A DNA stretch of 64,000 nt, taken from positions 91,837 to 155,836 of the forward strand of contig NZ_JAEULZ010000016.1 in assembly GCF_016793485.1 (NCBI RefSeq), in the 5' to 3' direction. Below, piece by piece: positions 53,847 through 62,459 of this stretch. The stretch is from Mesorhizobium sp. (GTDB taxonomy: Bacteria > Pseudomonadota > Alphaproteobacteria > Rhizobiales > Rhizobiaceae). Below the pieces are notes generated by a model, which was given only the letters and a program-made list of their open reading frames with translations, was not told the origin of the DNA and searched no databases. The position numbers and the translations under genes were made by a program. Position 1 is the stretch's first letter, and the number at the start of each line of letters is the position of its first letter.

Positions 53847-54854
53847 TTGAAAACCAAGAAACTGATCAATGACGGCGCGCGCGCCGTCGATGAAATGCTC
53901 GTCGGCGTGCTGGCGGCACATGGAAAACATCTCTACGCTGTTGACGGGAGCCCTCGCTCGATCGTCGCGAAAGACGGGCCGCGTCCTGGCAAGGTAGGCC
54001 TGGTTATCGGCGGCGGTTCGGGACACGAGCCCACTTTCCTCGGCTTTGTCGGAAAGGGCCTCGCTGATGCCTGCGCGGTCGGCAACGTATTTGCCTCACC
54101 ACCTCCTGACCCCATCATCGAATGCGCGAAGGCGGCAAGCGGCGGCGCGGGCGTGTTGTTCATGTACGGCAATTACGCCGGCGACGTCATGAACTTCGAC
54201 ATGGCAACCGAGATGCTGTCCATGGACGACATCAAGGCGCGGACAGTTCTCACCACCGACGACGTGGCTTCCGCAACGCGCGACCAGAAGCAGAAGCGGC
54301 GCGGCGTCGCCGGCAACTTCTTCATCTTCAAGGCGGCCGGAGCCGCCTGCGACCGCATGCTCTCCTTCGATGATTGCGAGCGCATCGCACGCAAGGCGAA
54401 CGACGCCACCTACACAATGGGCGTGGCGCTGGCGCCCTGCTCGCTGCCGCAGACGTTGCGTCCGAACTTCGACATCGGGACCGACGAGATGGAGATCGGC
54501 ATGGGCATCCATGGCGAGCCCGGCGTCAAGCGCGACAAACTGCAGTCAGCCGACCGTGTGGTCGACGACATGCTCGACCGCATCCTGGCAGAGATGTCTC
54601 CTTCGCGTGGAGACAAGGTCGCGCTGCTGGTCAACTCGCTTGGCTCGACGCCGCTGATGGAACTCTACATCATGAACCGGCGCATCGCCGAAAGGCTCGC
54701 CGATATCGACGTCCAGATACATGCGACATGGGTCGGCAACTACTGCACATCGCTCGAAATGACCGGTGCCTCGATCACGCTGCACCATCTCGATGGCGAA
54801 CTGCAGGCGATGCTCGACCATCCCTGCGATTGCGCCATGTTCCGGGCGGGCTGA
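53847..54854 (+). CDS. dhaK: Dihydroxyacetone kinase subunit DhaK-like
   Basis: 335 residues. GGGSGHEPTFLGFVGKGLADA is the substrate-binding loop and GMGIHGEPGVKRD holds the His that forms a hemiaminal bond with the keto substrate. DhaK uses DhaL-ADP and a phosphocarrier, or ATP in fused forms, to phosphorylate dihydroxyacetone or four-carbon ketoses. The start is TTG at 53847, because GGAGG lies four bases upstream and the family begins MKTKKLIND-like. dhaL follows after three bases. Confidence 0.92.
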   Translation: MKTKKLINDGARAVDEMLVGVLAAHGKHLYAVDGSPRSIVAKDGPRPGKVGLVIGGGSGHEPTFLGFVGKGLADACAVGNVFASPPPDPIIECAKAASGGAGVLFMYGNYAGDVMNFDMATEMLSMDDIKARTVLTTDDVASATRDQKQKRRGVAGNFFIFKAAGAACDRMLSFDDCERIARKANDATYTMGVALAPCSLPQTLRPNFDIGTDEMEIGMGIHGEPGVKRDKLQSADRVVDDMLDRILAEMSPSRGDKVALLVNSLGSTPLMELYIMNRRIAERLADIDVQIHATWVGNYCTSLEMTGASITLHHLDGELQAMLDHPCDCAMFRAG

Positions 54855-54857
54855 ATC

Positions 54858-55502
54858 ATGACCATCGACGCAACGACGCTGAAGTCGATCTTCTCCGACA
54901 TTGCCACCGCCATCGCGGCCGATCGTGACAGGCTTTGCGCCCTCGACGGCGTGATCGGGGACGCCGACCATGGCATCGCCATGGAGCTCGGCTTCAATGC
55001 CGCGCGCGACGCGGTTTCGGCCCTTGGTGCCGAAGCCGATCCGACCACCATCTTCAACACGGCCGCAAAAGCATTCCTCAATGCAGTGGGCGCTTCGTCT
55101 GGGCCTCTCTACGCGACTGCCTTTATGCGGGCGGGCGCTTCCGCCAAGGGCAAATCGGTACTCTCGGACGCGGAGTTCGTCGAAGCCTTCCGGGCAATGG
55201 CTCAGGGCATTCGCGACAGGGGCAAGGCCGAGCCCGGCGAAAAGACGATGATCGACGCGTGGGTGCCTGCGGCTGATGCAGCAGCGTCCGCCTCGGCCCA
55301 AGGAGCAAACGCCGTAGCTGCCGTCGAGGCAGCAGCATCCGCCGCCGCTGAAGGCGCGGAGGCGACCAAGGCCATGGTCGCCGCGAAGGGGCGTTCCGCC
55401 CGCCTCGGCGATCGCTCTATCGGCCATGTCGATCCCGGCGCGGCGTCGGCCGTCACCGTTATCACCGCCATAGCAAGAAGCCTGACTGCAGCTCAGACCT
55501 GA
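54858..55502 (+). CDS. dhaL: Dihydroxyacetone kinase subunit DhaL-like
   Basis: 214 residues. The ADP/Mg site is ALDGVIGDADHGIAMELGF (about residues 30-48), and the C-terminal MVAAKGRSARLGDRSIGHVDPGA is the second nucleotide-lid motif. An Ala-rich helix sits between them. It pairs with dhaK. The end overlaps the convergent isomerase gene by ten bases. Confidence 0.9.
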   Translation: MTIDATTLKSIFSDIATAIAADRDRLCALDGVIGDADHGIAMELGFNAARDAVSALGAEADPTTIFNTAAKAFLNAVGASSGPLYATAFMRAGASAKGKSVLSDAEFVEAFRAMAQGIRDRGKAEPGEKTMIDAWVPAADAAASASAQGANAVAAVEAAASAAAEGAEATKAMVAAKGRSARLGDRSIGHVDPGAASAVTVITAIARSLTAAQT

Positions 55503-56272
55503 TTGATGGCCGTTGCAGCGATCCGCATGATGTCGAGATAGCCATCGACATCCCAGGCTGCCCGCCCGACGAAGAGGCCGTCAATACAGGGCTCCACTAT
55601 GAGTTCGGCAGCGTTGTCGCGATTGACGCTGCCGCCATAGAGAACCGGACACCGGGAGCGCAGGATCGAAGCCACAAGGTCTCCGATCTCCCGCTGGCGC
55701 TCGCCCGCATAGCCGGCTGTCGCCGGAATGCCATTAACGCCGATCGCCCAGACTGGTTCGTAGGCAAACAGGATCGACTCCGCGGACGCCTTACCATCGA
55801 CGAATTCGAGTGCCCCTCGTACCTGCTGCTCCAAAACCTCTTCTGCTCGACCTGCATCGCGTTCAGCAAGCGTTTCGCCAACGCAAATGAGCGGCACCAA
55901 ACCGTGACGCACCGCGGCCGCGACCTTGAGGCCGACTGTTCGATCCGTTTCGCCAAAATTCGCGCGTCGCTCGCTGTGTCCGAGTTCGACCAGATCGAGT
56001 CCGCAATCCACCAGCATCGGCGCCGAGATTTCCCCGGTCCAGGCTCCGGCGTCTTCCCAATGCATGTTCTGGGCGCCGACCTTAACGCGTGTTCCGGCGA
56101 GCGCCGCCTTGACTTCGCTGACGTAAGTGAAAGGCGGCACAACGAACGGCTGGATCGCTCCACTGACCCCGGGCATCGCCGAAGCCAGCGCGTCGGCAAA
56201 GGCAAGCGCCTCGGCACACGTCTTGTTCATCTTCCAGCTGGTGCCAATCCAGCGCAGCGAATTCTGTCTCAA
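55493..56272 (-). CDS. tpiA: Triosephosphate isomerase-family protein
   Basis: 259 residues with complete TIM-barrel motifs: WIGTSWKMNKT, LVELGHSERRANFGE (catalytic His and Glu-stretch), AYEPVWAIG (catalytic Glu) and LYGGSVNRDNA. It interconverts glyceraldehyde-3-phosphate and dihydroxyacetone phosphate, or in some clusters four-carbon analogues (L-erythrulose-1-phosphate). The start is TTG at 56272. It lies 20 bases downstream of rpiB, an operon resembling the eryH-eryI pair of erythritol catabolism. Whether this is a tetrose enzyme is inferred from context. Confidence 0.9.
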   Translation of the reverse strand: MRQNSLRWIGTSWKMNKTCAEALAFADALASAMPGVSGAIQPFVVPPFTYVSEVKAALAGTRVKVGAQNMHWEDAGAWTGEISAPMLVDCGLDLVELGHSERRANFGETDRTVGLKVAAAVRHGLVPLICVGETLAERDAGRAEEVLEQQVRGALEFVDGKASAESILFAYEPVWAIGVNGIPATAGYAGERQREIGDLVASILRSRCPVLYGGSVNRDNAAELIVEPCIDGLFVGRAAWDVDGYLDIMRIAATAINQV

Positions 56273-56292
56273 TTGGTTACTGCTTTCCGGTC

Positions 56293-56733
56293 TCAGGCTT
56301 TCCCGGCGTCGAGCCGGTTGATCGCATCGACATTGCCCGCTGAAGGACCTTCGGGATCAAACTCGGAGGCGATCCAAGTGTCGACAATAGCCTTTGCAAG
56401 CTCCGGACCGATCACGCGCGCGCCCATCGTGATGATCTGCGCATTGTTGGATTTTGCAGCCCGCTCCGCCGAATAGGTATCGTGGGTCAGCGCAGCGCGG
56501 ATGCCTGGCACCTTGTTGGCCGAAATGCTGACGCCGATGCCGGTGCCGCAAAAGAGGATGGCGCGGTCGTTGCGCCCGTCGAGCACCGATTCCGCCACGA
56601 CTTTCGACAAATCCGCATAATAGCCACTCTGGCTCAGGTCGTTAACCTCGATCCCAGCCTTGCCGGCCAAGTGAGCCGCTATGACATCGAGCAACGGCTT
56701 GCCTGCGCTGTCCGCGCCAATGGCGATTCTCAT
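56293..56733 (-). CDS. rpiB: RpiB-family sugar-phosphate isomerase
   Basis: 146 residues. [20 protein letters not shown] at the N terminus and [24 protein letters not shown], with the catalytic Cys, are typical of the RpiB/LacAB family. Such enzymes convert ribose-5-phosphate and ribulose-5-phosphate, or in ery clusters erythrose-4-phosphate and erythrulose-4-phosphate. AAGGAAAC precedes the ATG. It is upstream of a TPI-type gene on the same strand and divergent from a PLP dehydratase. Confidence 0.9.
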   Translation of the reverse strand: MRIAIGADSAGKPLLDVIAAHLAGKAGIEVNDLSQSGYYADLSKVVAESVLDGRNDRAILFCGTGIGVSISANKVPGIRAALTHDTYSAERAAKSNNAQIITMGARVIGPELAKAIVDTWIASEFDPEGPSAGNVDAINRLDAGKA

Positions 56734-56781
56734 TTTTGGTTTCCTTACCCACCGCTGGCCCGGAGAGGACCAATTCGTAAT

Positions 56782-56792
56782 GTCATTATGAC
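56782..56792. promoter_or_regulatory. Short dyad between rpiB and the PLP dehydratase gene
   Basis: GTCAT-T-ATGAC, with an overlapping TAATG-T-CATTA. It is in the 143-base divergent region. A plausible operator, but short. Confidence 0.3.
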
Positions 56793-56876
56793 GGCAATAT
56801 CCTGTTCATCCAACCATAAAGGCGAGGCCGCCCTGCAATTGCCGAGGAAATTGCGCGCCGATATAGCAGGGGCAGC

Positions 56877-57818
56877 ATGATCTCGATCGATGACATCGAA
56901 ACGGCTCGGGAGCGTATTGCGTCCTATGTCAGGCGCACGCCCATCATGGAGGCAGCCCATGCTCGCGATAGGTTGCCCGTCGCGGCCAGCGTGATGATGA
57001 AGCTGGAACTCCATCAGGTCACGGGCTCGTTCAAGGCGCGGGGCGCCATAAACCGGCTGCTTGGTACTCCAAAGTACCAGATCGCAGCAGGGATTGTGAC
57101 GGCGTCAGGCGGCAACCACGGCCTTGCGGTGGCACGGACCGCCAGGGTCGCGGGCGTGTCGGCGGTTGTCTTCGTGCCGGAAACGGTTTCGCCGGCAAAG
57201 GTCGAGAAGATGCGCGGTTGGGGCGCCGATGTTCGCATTGCCGGCGCGGAATGGAGCATCTCCGATAAAGCCGCGCGCGACTATGCCCGCTCTACCGGCG
57301 CATCTTATTTCCATCCCTTCGCGGACCCGCTCGTCGTCGCCGGTCAGGGTACGCTCGGCCTCGAAATTCTCGACCAGACATGGGACTTCGACACCATCGT
57401 CGTGGCGGTCGGTGGCGGTGGTCTCATCGCGGGTCTGTCGACCGCGATCAAGGCGCGACGCCCTGAGGCCCGGATCGTCGCCGTCGAGCCGGTCGGTTCA
57501 CCGACTTTGAAGGCCAGCCTCGACGCTGGCGAGGTCGTCACGCTTCCCGATGTGACCAGCAGTGTCGCCACCCTGTCCTGTCGGCGCACGGACGAGCGCG
57601 TGTTCGAAGTCGTGCGCCGCAACGTTGACGATGTTGTTCTGGTCAGCGACGAGGCGATGCTGGAGGCCGCACGATGGCTCTGGTTTGAATTCGGCCTTGC
57701 CGCCGACCTGTCCGGCGCGGCGTCCATTGCTGCATTGCGGAGCGGCCATCCAACTTTCGCGGATTGCCGGCGCATTTGCGCCGTCGTCTGCGGTGCAGGC
57801 GCGGACGGTACTGCCTAA
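56877..57818 (+). CDS. Threonine/serine dehydratase-family PLP enzyme
   Basis: 313 residues, fold-type II PLP enzyme. The PLP lysine is in VTGSFKARGAINRL, a substrate loop is TASGGNHGLAVA, and the phosphate-binding glycine loop is VAVGGGGLIAG. It has no C-terminal ACT regulatory domain, as in catabolic dehydratases. Related proteins deaminate threonine, serine or hydroxy amino acids to keto acids, or racemise serine. It is convergent with the hydantoinase B gene, 27 bases apart. Confidence 0.88.
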   Translation: MISIDDIETARERIASYVRRTPIMEAAHARDRLPVAASVMMKLELHQVTGSFKARGAINRLLGTPKYQIAAGIVTASGGNHGLAVARTARVAGVSAVVFVPETVSPAKVEKMRGWGADVRIAGAEWSISDKAARDYARSTGASYFHPFADPLVVAGQGTLGLEILDQTWDFDTIVVAVGGGGLIAGLSTAIKARRPEARIVAVEPVGSPTLKASLDAGEVVTLPDVTSSVATLSCRRTDERVFEVVRRNVDDVVLVSDEAMLEAARWLWFEFGLAADLSGAASIAALRSGHPTFADCRRICAVVCGAGADGTA

Positions 57819-57845
57819 AGAACGCGAATGGCCCGCACGACTCGA

Positions 57846-59525
57846 CTACTGCGTGACGCCGTAGAGCGCCCTCGCGCTGGCCTCGGATATCTTCCCATCG
57901 GCAAGATCGGCCCTGATGCGTTCAACTTCCCTCGACTCCACCGGACCATACCCGCCACCGCCTGCCTGATCATGCCGGATCAGCGTTCCGGCGGTAATAC
58001 GCAAGGTGGCTTTACCGGGAAGAGGCTTCAACTCGCCTCCCGGCTCGGCGATGTAGTTTCGCGACGGCGCGCCCGGCAATCCGCCGAACAGGCCGTAGGG
58101 CGGATGCTCGGTCCGGTCGGCGCGAAGCTGCAGCACTGCTTCGTCTGCCAGCAGCCGATAGGAGCGAGTCAAGCCCAACCCGCCGCGAAATTGGCCCGCG
58201 CCACCAGAATCGTCCCGCAGGCCGTAGGATTCGACTCTGATCGGATAACGGCTCTCCAGTGTCTCCACCGGCAGATTGGACATGTTCTGGGACGGGTTGG
58301 TCACTCCTTCGATGCCATCCTGGTTCGCGCGTCCGCCCCATGCCCCGTTGATCATGTCGACAAGGATGAAGGGCTGGCGTTCTTCACCCTGATATCCGCC
58401 GATCGCCACCACGGTGTTGCCACCCTCGCCCGCCGCCATCACCCTGTCCGGCACAATTTGGGCAAGGGCGCCCATCACCGTGTCTACGATGCGGTAGCCC
58501 GTCAGCGCCCGCGCCGCCACGGGCGCCGGCATGCGTGGATTGAGGATCGATCCTTCGGGCGCAGTGACGGTGATGCACCTGTAGACGCCGGCATTGTTCG
58601 GCACGTCCTGGTCGAGCGCACAGCGGATCGTTAGGTACGTCGACGACTTCACGAAAGAGAAGGTGGAATTGATTGCGCCCCGCACCTGCGGCGAGGAGCC
58701 CGAGAAGTCGGCATATAGGTGGTCGCCCTTCACCGTCAGGGTACAGCGGATCGGTATGGGGTCCTGCGAGAAACCATCGCCGTCTATGTAGTCGGTGAAG
58801 CTGTACGAGCCGTCTGGCCACGAAGCGATCGCCTTGCGGGTCAGTGCTTCCCCATAATCGATCAGCCTGTTGAAATAGCCTTCCAGTTCCGCCTGCCCGT
58901 AGCGGTCGAACAGCTTGAGGAGATCGCGCTCGCCGAGCGTACAGGTGGCAAGTTGTGCCTCGAGGTCTCCGAGCACAAGTTCGGGAAGCCGGACATTGGC
59001 CTCGATAATAGAAAACACGTTCTCGTCGCGCTGCCCGCCCCTGAAGAGCTTCATCGGCGGAAGCCGCAGCCCTTCCTGGAATATTTCTGTGGAGTCGCTG
59101 GCATTCGAACCCGGTACGCGTCCGCCCACGTCGCAATGATGCGCGATGACCACGGTGTATCCGCAGAGATCGCCCCGGAAGAACACCGGCTTGAACATGA
59201 AGATGTCGGGCAGGTGCATGCCGCCTGCATAGGGATCGTTGAGGATGATGACATCGCCCGGCGAAAGGCCTGAACCGAAGCGTTGCATGACCACGTCCAT
59301 GGCATCCGGCACCGCGCCGAGATGCAGCGCCACTGTCTTCGCCTGCGAGAGGATGCGGCCATGGCGATCGCAGATGGTCACCGAATAGTCGAGCACGTCG
59401 CGCACTATCGGCGACCGGGCGGTGCGCATGACCGCATAAGCCATGTCGTCGACGATCGTGTCGAGCGCGTTCTTGAGAACCGCGAAGGTGATCGGATCGA
59501 AATCGCTCTCGGCCATGACCGTCAT
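57846..59525 (-). CDS. hyuB: Hydantoinase B/oxoprolinase family protein (HyuB)
   Basis: 559 residues. Conserved regions include DYSVTICDRHGRILSQAKTV, VIILNDPYAGGMHLPDI and YTVVIAHHCDVGGR with metal-type histidines, and the RNPMPA-type segment LNPRMPAPVAARAL. HyuB pairs with HyuA to open hydantoin or 5-oxoproline rings with ATP. It starts two bases after hyuA ends, so the two are co-transcribed. Confidence 0.92.
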   Translation of the reverse strand: MTVMAESDFDPITFAVLKNALDTIVDDMAYAVMRTARSPIVRDVLDYSVTICDRHGRILSQAKTVALHLGAVPDAMDVVMQRFGSGLSPGDVIILNDPYAGGMHLPDIFMFKPVFFRGDLCGYTVVIAHHCDVGGRVPGSNASDSTEIFQEGLRLPPMKLFRGGQRDENVFSIIEANVRLPELVLGDLEAQLATCTLGERDLLKLFDRYGQAELEGYFNRLIDYGEALTRKAIASWPDGSYSFTDYIDGDGFSQDPIPIRCTLTVKGDHLYADFSGSSPQVRGAINSTFSFVKSSTYLTIRCALDQDVPNNAGVYRCITVTAPEGSILNPRMPAPVAARALTGYRIVDTVMGALAQIVPDRVMAAGEGGNTVVAIGGYQGEERQPFILVDMINGAWGGRANQDGIEGVTNPSQNMSNLPVETLESRYPIRVESYGLRDDSGGAGQFRGGLGLTRSYRLLADEAVLQLRADRTEHPPYGLFGGLPGAPSRNYIAEPGGELKPLPGKATLRITAGTLIRHDQAGGGGYGPVESREVERIRADLADGKISEASARALYGVTQ

Positions 59526-59527
59526 CC

Positions 59528-61600
59528 TCAGGGCAGCGTCACGAACAGGTTGCCGGCGGCGTCGGGCCTCGCCTCCGCCCCCACCGGCACGACGATGGTA
59601 CAGTCGTCGCCTTCCACGATGAAGGGGCCGGGCATTATGACCGTAAGCGCATTCCGTGACCGCACAGGTACATCCATCCAGCCCGCTTCACGGCCGAGAT
59701 AGGCACGCCGCCGAAGTGTCTCCGGAGAAACCGTAGCAACAGCCGGCCTGAGTGTCGCGAAATCGAGTATCTGGCCTTCCGCGAGCGTTGCGGCGAGGCG
59801 GATGGAGACGACCTCGATCCTGTCACGGGAAACGTAGCCATAGGTCTCACGATAAATCTCAAGAAACCTCTCGCGCAGCAGATCTCTTTCGAGATTTGCC
59901 GGCAGCGGTACCGGAAGCGAGGCCTCCTGCCCCTGGAATCGCATTTCGAGCGAAAATGCAAAATCGATCGCGGCCGACACACGCCCCTCGGCGCCAAATG
60001 CGTTGCGCGCCTCGGCTTCCATGTCACGGCGAATTGAGCCCAGCACTTCCAGAGCGAGTCGGTCGAGATGCATTCCGACAGGTCGCAGGAACTGGTGCTC
60101 CAGCCGTCCGGCCAGCATGCCGGCCGCCGTGAAGACGCCCGGCGCGGCAGGAAAAAGCACGCGCTTCATGCCGAGCGTTGCCGCCACGTCGCAGGCATGC
60201 ACCGGACCTGAGCCTCCGAAGGCGACAAGCAGGAAATCGCGCGGGTCGAGCCCGCGTTCCACCGTCACAGCCCGGATGGCCCGCGCCATGTTCGCATTCA
60301 CGACATCCCGGATGCCCTGCGCTGCACTATCCACCGACAGGCCGGAGGGAACAGCGACATGCTCCGAAATGGCGGCAACCGAGGCCTCGCGATCGAGCTC
60401 CAACGCACCGCCTCCAAGTCTTGTCGGCAGCAGGCCGAGCGCCACGTTGGCGTCGGTCACCGTGGCGTGGGAGCCGCCAAGGCCGTAGCAGGCGGGCCCG
60501 GGTACGGCGCCGGCCGAGCGGGGGCCGACCCGAAGCAGACCGCCTTCATCGAGAGCGGCGATAGAGCCGGCCCCGCTGCCGACCTCGGCAACGTCCACCG
60601 TCGGCACCCTCATCATGTATCCGCCTGCCTTGATGAAGCGGCTCGGCGTCGAAATCCCATCGCGGAATTCGTACTCGTGGGTACGGCCGACATCGCCGCC
60701 GCGCACCATAGTTGCCGACGCAGTGGTGCCACCCATGTCGAAGGCAATCAGGTCCGGAATTCCGATGCTCGCGCCAAGCCGCGCTGCACCGACCGCCCCG
60801 GAGGCGCGACCGGACGAGATAAAGAAAACGGGTTTCGCCTGTGCTGCGGCTGCTGTGGAGAGGCCGCCGTTTGAATTACCTATCAGCAGCGGCGCTTCGA
60901 TCCCTATTTTACGCAACCCCGCTTCGAGGCGCGCGAGATAGCCGCGCAACGCCGGGACGACATAGGCGTTCACCACCGTCGTCGAGCACCTTTCATACTC
61001 GCCCATCGAGGGCAAAACGTCGATCGACGCCGTCACCGACAGATCGGGAAAGGTGTGCGACAAAGCGTCGGCTGCGGCCCGCTCATGGGCCGGATTGACG
61101 TATGAGTTGAGGAAGCAGATTGCGACCGATTGGATGCCTTGTCCTACAAGAACGCGACCGGCCTCGATGGCGTCCTGCACGTCGAGCGTTTCCAGAACCG
61201 AGCCATCGGCAGCAATGCGTTCCCGGACCTCCAGCCGCCAGCGCCTTGGAACCAGCGGCTCCGGTTTCTTCCATGTCAGGTCGAACATATTCGGCGTCCG
61301 GACACGGCCTATTTCCAGCACGTCGCGAAATCCCGCCGTGGTAATCAGACCGCATTTCGCGCCGGCCTTCTGCAGCAGCGTGTTGGAACCGACAGTCGTG
61401 CCGTGCAAGACCTCTGATACGGCTCGCGGGCCAACCGATGCCCGCTCCAACAGCGTAGCCACCCCGTCGATAACTGCTCGGCCCGGATCTTCAGGAGTGG
61501 ACGGCAGCTTCAGCGTAAACGTCGAGCCATCCCCGGCCAGCAGGACAAAGTCGGTGAAGGTGCCACCGACATCAACGCCGATCCTTACAGAGTCCGCCAT
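59528..61600 (-). CDS. hyuA: Hydantoinase A/oxoprolinase family protein (HyuA)
   Basis: 690 residues. The actin-like ATPase motif VGVDVGGTFTDFVLL starts the protein; DMGGTTASATMV and VAFGGSGPVHACDVA complete the phosphate sites. It is the ATP-binding subunit of the HyuAB pair acting on hydantoins, 5-oxoproline or related lactams. GGTGAGA lies just before the ATG. A long palindrome overlaps the region 8-28 bases upstream of the start. It is divergent from a GntR gene. Confidence 0.93.
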   Translation of the reverse strand: MADSVRIGVDVGGTFTDFVLLAGDGSTFTLKLPSTPEDPGRAVIDGVATLLERASVGPRAVSEVLHGTTVGSNTLLQKAGAKCGLITTAGFRDVLEIGRVRTPNMFDLTWKKPEPLVPRRWRLEVRERIAADGSVLETLDVQDAIEAGRVLVGQGIQSVAICFLNSYVNPAHERAAADALSHTFPDLSVTASIDVLPSMGEYERCSTTVVNAYVVPALRGYLARLEAGLRKIGIEAPLLIGNSNGGLSTAAAAQAKPVFFISSGRASGAVGAARLGASIGIPDLIAFDMGGTTASATMVRGGDVGRTHEYEFRDGISTPSRFIKAGGYMMRVPTVDVAEVGSGAGSIAALDEGGLLRVGPRSAGAVPGPACYGLGGSHATVTDANVALGLLPTRLGGGALELDREASVAAISEHVAVPSGLSVDSAAQGIRDVVNANMARAIRAVTVERGLDPRDFLLVAFGGSGPVHACDVAATLGMKRVLFPAAPGVFTAAGMLAGRLEHQFLRPVGMHLDRLALEVLGSIRRDMEAEARNAFGAEGRVSAAIDFAFSLEMRFQGQEASLPVPLPANLERDLLRERFLEIYRETYGYVSRDRIEVVSIRLAATLAEGQILDFATLRPAVATVSPETLRRRAYLGREAGWMDVPVRSRNALTVIMPGPFIVEGDDCTIVVPVGAEARPDAAGNLFVTLP

Positions 61601-61607
61601 GTCTCAC

Positions 61608-61628
61608 CATTGCTGACATTCAGCAATG
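61608..61628. promoter_or_regulatory. Palindrome just upstream of hyuA, candidate operator
   Basis: CATTGCTGA, 3-base spacer CAT, TCAGCAATG: nine-base arms match exactly. It overlaps the 5' edge of the hyuA ribosome-binding region on the minus strand, and lies 110 bases from the divergent GntR start. A binding protein here could block hyuA transcription or translation. Confidence 0.55.
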
Positions 61629-61663
61629 TTGTGTCCGGTTGCGGCTGCATTTGTCAATCACCG

Positions 61664-61675
61664 ATTGTCAACAAT
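61664..61675. promoter_or_regulatory. Candidate GntR-FCD operator
   Basis: ATTGT-CA-ACAAT, a perfect dyad in the hyuA-gntR divergent region. FCD-type GntR proteins often bind TTGT-N2-ACAA sites. It is 64 bases upstream of the gntR ATG. A pattern match only. Confidence 0.5.
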
Positions 61676-61738
61676 TACGGTTGCGCTCGATTCACTGCGC
61701 TCGTATGAGAAAGGAAACCAGATTTTTTGCGAGAATCG

Positions 61739-62440
61739 ATGGCTAAGCTCACCAGCCTGAAGGCCGAAAAGCGCCAACTCGACCGGCGTGCCGCCGACCA
61801 CATCAGGTCTCATATACTGGACGGCATATTCCCCGCCAACAGCCGTCTGCTGGAAACCCAGCTTTCAGATGAGCTGGAGGTGAGCCGGGGCACCGTCCGT
61901 TCTGCGCTTGCGCAACTCGCAGGCGAAGGTCTCGTAAAGCAGGTCGCTTTCACGCGCTGGGAGGTGTCCGGCTCATCCAGCACCGACGGCTGGGAAATCT
62001 ACACATTGCGCGGCGTGCTGGAGGGCCTTGGCGCCCGTCTCGCGGCCGCCAATGTCACGGCCGAGGATGCCGAGCGCCTGCGCACAATCTGTGCGGAGAT
62101 GCTACGCGCCATCAGCGAGGGGCGCTTTCAGGACGCTACGGACATCGACTTCGATCTTCATGCGGCCATCATCGAGCTCGCCCGCCATCGCAGGCTTGCT
62201 GAGCAGCACAGGATGATCTTGCATCAGGTCCGCTTCCACATGGTGCAGTCCGGCTTCCTGCCCAAGGACTATGACGAACTGATCTCGGACCACAAGCAAC
62301 TCATCGAGGCAGTGATCGCCGGCGATGCGGACCGTGCCGAGAAACTGGCGCGCAGCCACAACGAGGGGGAGGTCAGGCTCCTGACCGCTTCCCTGCAGCA
62401 GGGCCATCCGTCGGACCGCATCGACGTCGAAAACGTCTAG
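61739..62440 (+). CDS. GntR-family transcriptional regulator, FCD subfamily
   Basis: 233 residues. The winged helix-turn-helix is ADHIRSHILDGIFPANSRLLE and VSRGTVRSALAQLAGEGLV, followed by a helical FCD effector domain. The start at 61739 avoids a TTG four codons upstream. It is divergent from hyuA and 19 bases upstream of the altronate-type dehydratase, so it probably controls one or both, through the dyads in the divergent region. Confidence 0.9.
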   Translation: MAKLTSLKAEKRQLDRRAADHIRSHILDGIFPANSRLLETQLSDELEVSRGTVRSALAQLAGEGLVKQVAFTRWEVSGSSSTDGWEIYTLRGVLEGLGARLAAANVTAEDAERLRTICAEMLRAISEGRFQDATDIDFDLHAAIIELARHRRLAEQHRMILHQVRFHMVQSGFLPKDYDELISDHKQLIEAVIAGDADRAEKLARSHNEGEVRLLTASLQQGHPSDRIDVENV

Positions 62441-62459
62441 AGCCTGGCGGGGCGGTCCC

